A DNA stretch of 43,689 nucleotides from Syntrophothermus sp. DTU052 (GTDB taxonomy: Bacteria; Bacillota; Syntrophomonadia; Syntrophomonadales; DTU052). A program made the translations under genes and the position numbers. The stretch lies in assembly GCA_001512495.1 (NCBI GenBank), contig LFRU01000082.1, positions 7,049 through 50,737 on the forward strand. The letters are read 5' to 3'. The notes beneath the pieces were generated by a model that saw only the letters and a program-made list of their open reading frames with translations, was not told the DNA's origin and searched no databases. Shown piece by piece: positions 43,160 to 43,689 of this stretch (positions are counted from its first letter, which is position 1; every line of letters begins with the position of its first letter).

Positions 43160-43689
43160 GTGAAAGTACTACCATCCGATAAGATTAAAGAGGCCTTGAA
43201 TATCCTGGCTCGGGAGGCCAAGGTTTACGCCCCCATGGTGCAAGGGGATGTCAGCGGTTATTTCAGGTGGACCGATAACCCGATTGGGGAGTTGGCCCTG
43301 GACATCCTGAACACCTATATGTCTCCCAAGAATATAGTAATGCCGCAGACTGAAGAGATGTACAAATTTCTCGCCCCGGGCAAAGAGGCCCAGGTGACCG
43401 ATATCGCTATTGCTGAAGGCCCAAGGGTCATCTTTGGCATCAGGAGCTGTGATCTGCAGGCCCTGCATGCACTGGACCTGGTGTTTTTAACCAAAGGATA
43501 TGAAGACGAGTTCTATAAGGCCCGCCGCCAGGAACTGGCGGTTATAGCCCGGGCCTGCTATCAACCTGGTCCGGCCTGTTTCTGCGAGTCCATGGGTGTG
43601 GATCGTCTTAATCCCCAGGCCGATGTGGTTATGCACGACCTGGGTCGGCAGGATTTTGCCTGGGAGCCCAAGACTCCCAAGGGTGAGGA
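43160..43689 (+). CDS. AsrA/hydrogenase-beta-like iron-sulfur protein, Flx-type subunit (3' end outside window)
   Basis: Open frame from GTG 43160: VKVLPSDKIKEALNILAREAKVYAPMVQGDVSGYFRWTDNP...IIFGIRSCDLQALHALDLVFL; RSCD motif typical of AsrA/HydB-like proteins. Confidence 0.72.
   Translation, partial: MKVLPSDKIKEALNILAREAKVYAPMVQGDVSGYFRWTDNPIGELALDILNTYMSPKNIVMPQTEEMYKFLAPGKEAQVTDIAIAEGPRVIFGIRSCDLQALHALDLVFLTKGYEDEFYKARRQELAVIARACYQPGPACFCESMGVDRLNPQADVVMHDLGRQDFAWEPKTPKGE

Overview
The window is a 43.7 kb, gene-dense, almost entirely plus-strand bacterial segment. Gene content looks like an anaerobic, probably syntrophic, clostridial Firmicute (inference only). In order it contains: the end of a YerC/TrpR-like gene; a his operon (hisZ-G-D-B-H-A-F-IE); a ferredoxin-nitroreductase; pcrA; ligA; two complete tandem gatCAB operons; a homocitrate-synthase-like / LeuCD-like aconitase / NADP-isocitrate dehydrogenase cluster; a DtxR-FeoA fusion regulator, feoB and a small FeoB-associated Cys-rich protein; an alpha-glucan cluster with two stand-alone CBM25-like proteins, a GT4, a nucleotidyltransferase-phosphomannomutase fusion, galT, glgA and a CBS protein; a tandem pair of apparently structured RNA elements; a DUF2975/XRE/DUF4173-like membrane module; and an hdrCBA-mvhD(flxD)-flx-like electron-bifurcation cluster cut by the right edge. 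Main findings: (1) hdrA and the adjacent mvhD/flxD are each interrupted by one in-frame TGA exactly where homologs have a conserved Cys, and each TGA is followed by a perfect hairpin with a G in its small apical loop, so both are predicted selenoproteins that the ORF track splits. (2) The second tandem GatA has lost the catalytic Lys (to Gln) and the segment carrying the glutamine-binding Asp, while its GatB and GatC look intact. (3) Two ~195-nt tandem elements at 34598-35082 show compensatory base-pair changes between copies, indicating a structured RNA. (4) The phosphomannomutase-like domain of the 813-aa fusion lacks the phosphoserine and metal-binding motifs. No tRNA, rRNA, CRISPR array or transposase gene was recognised.
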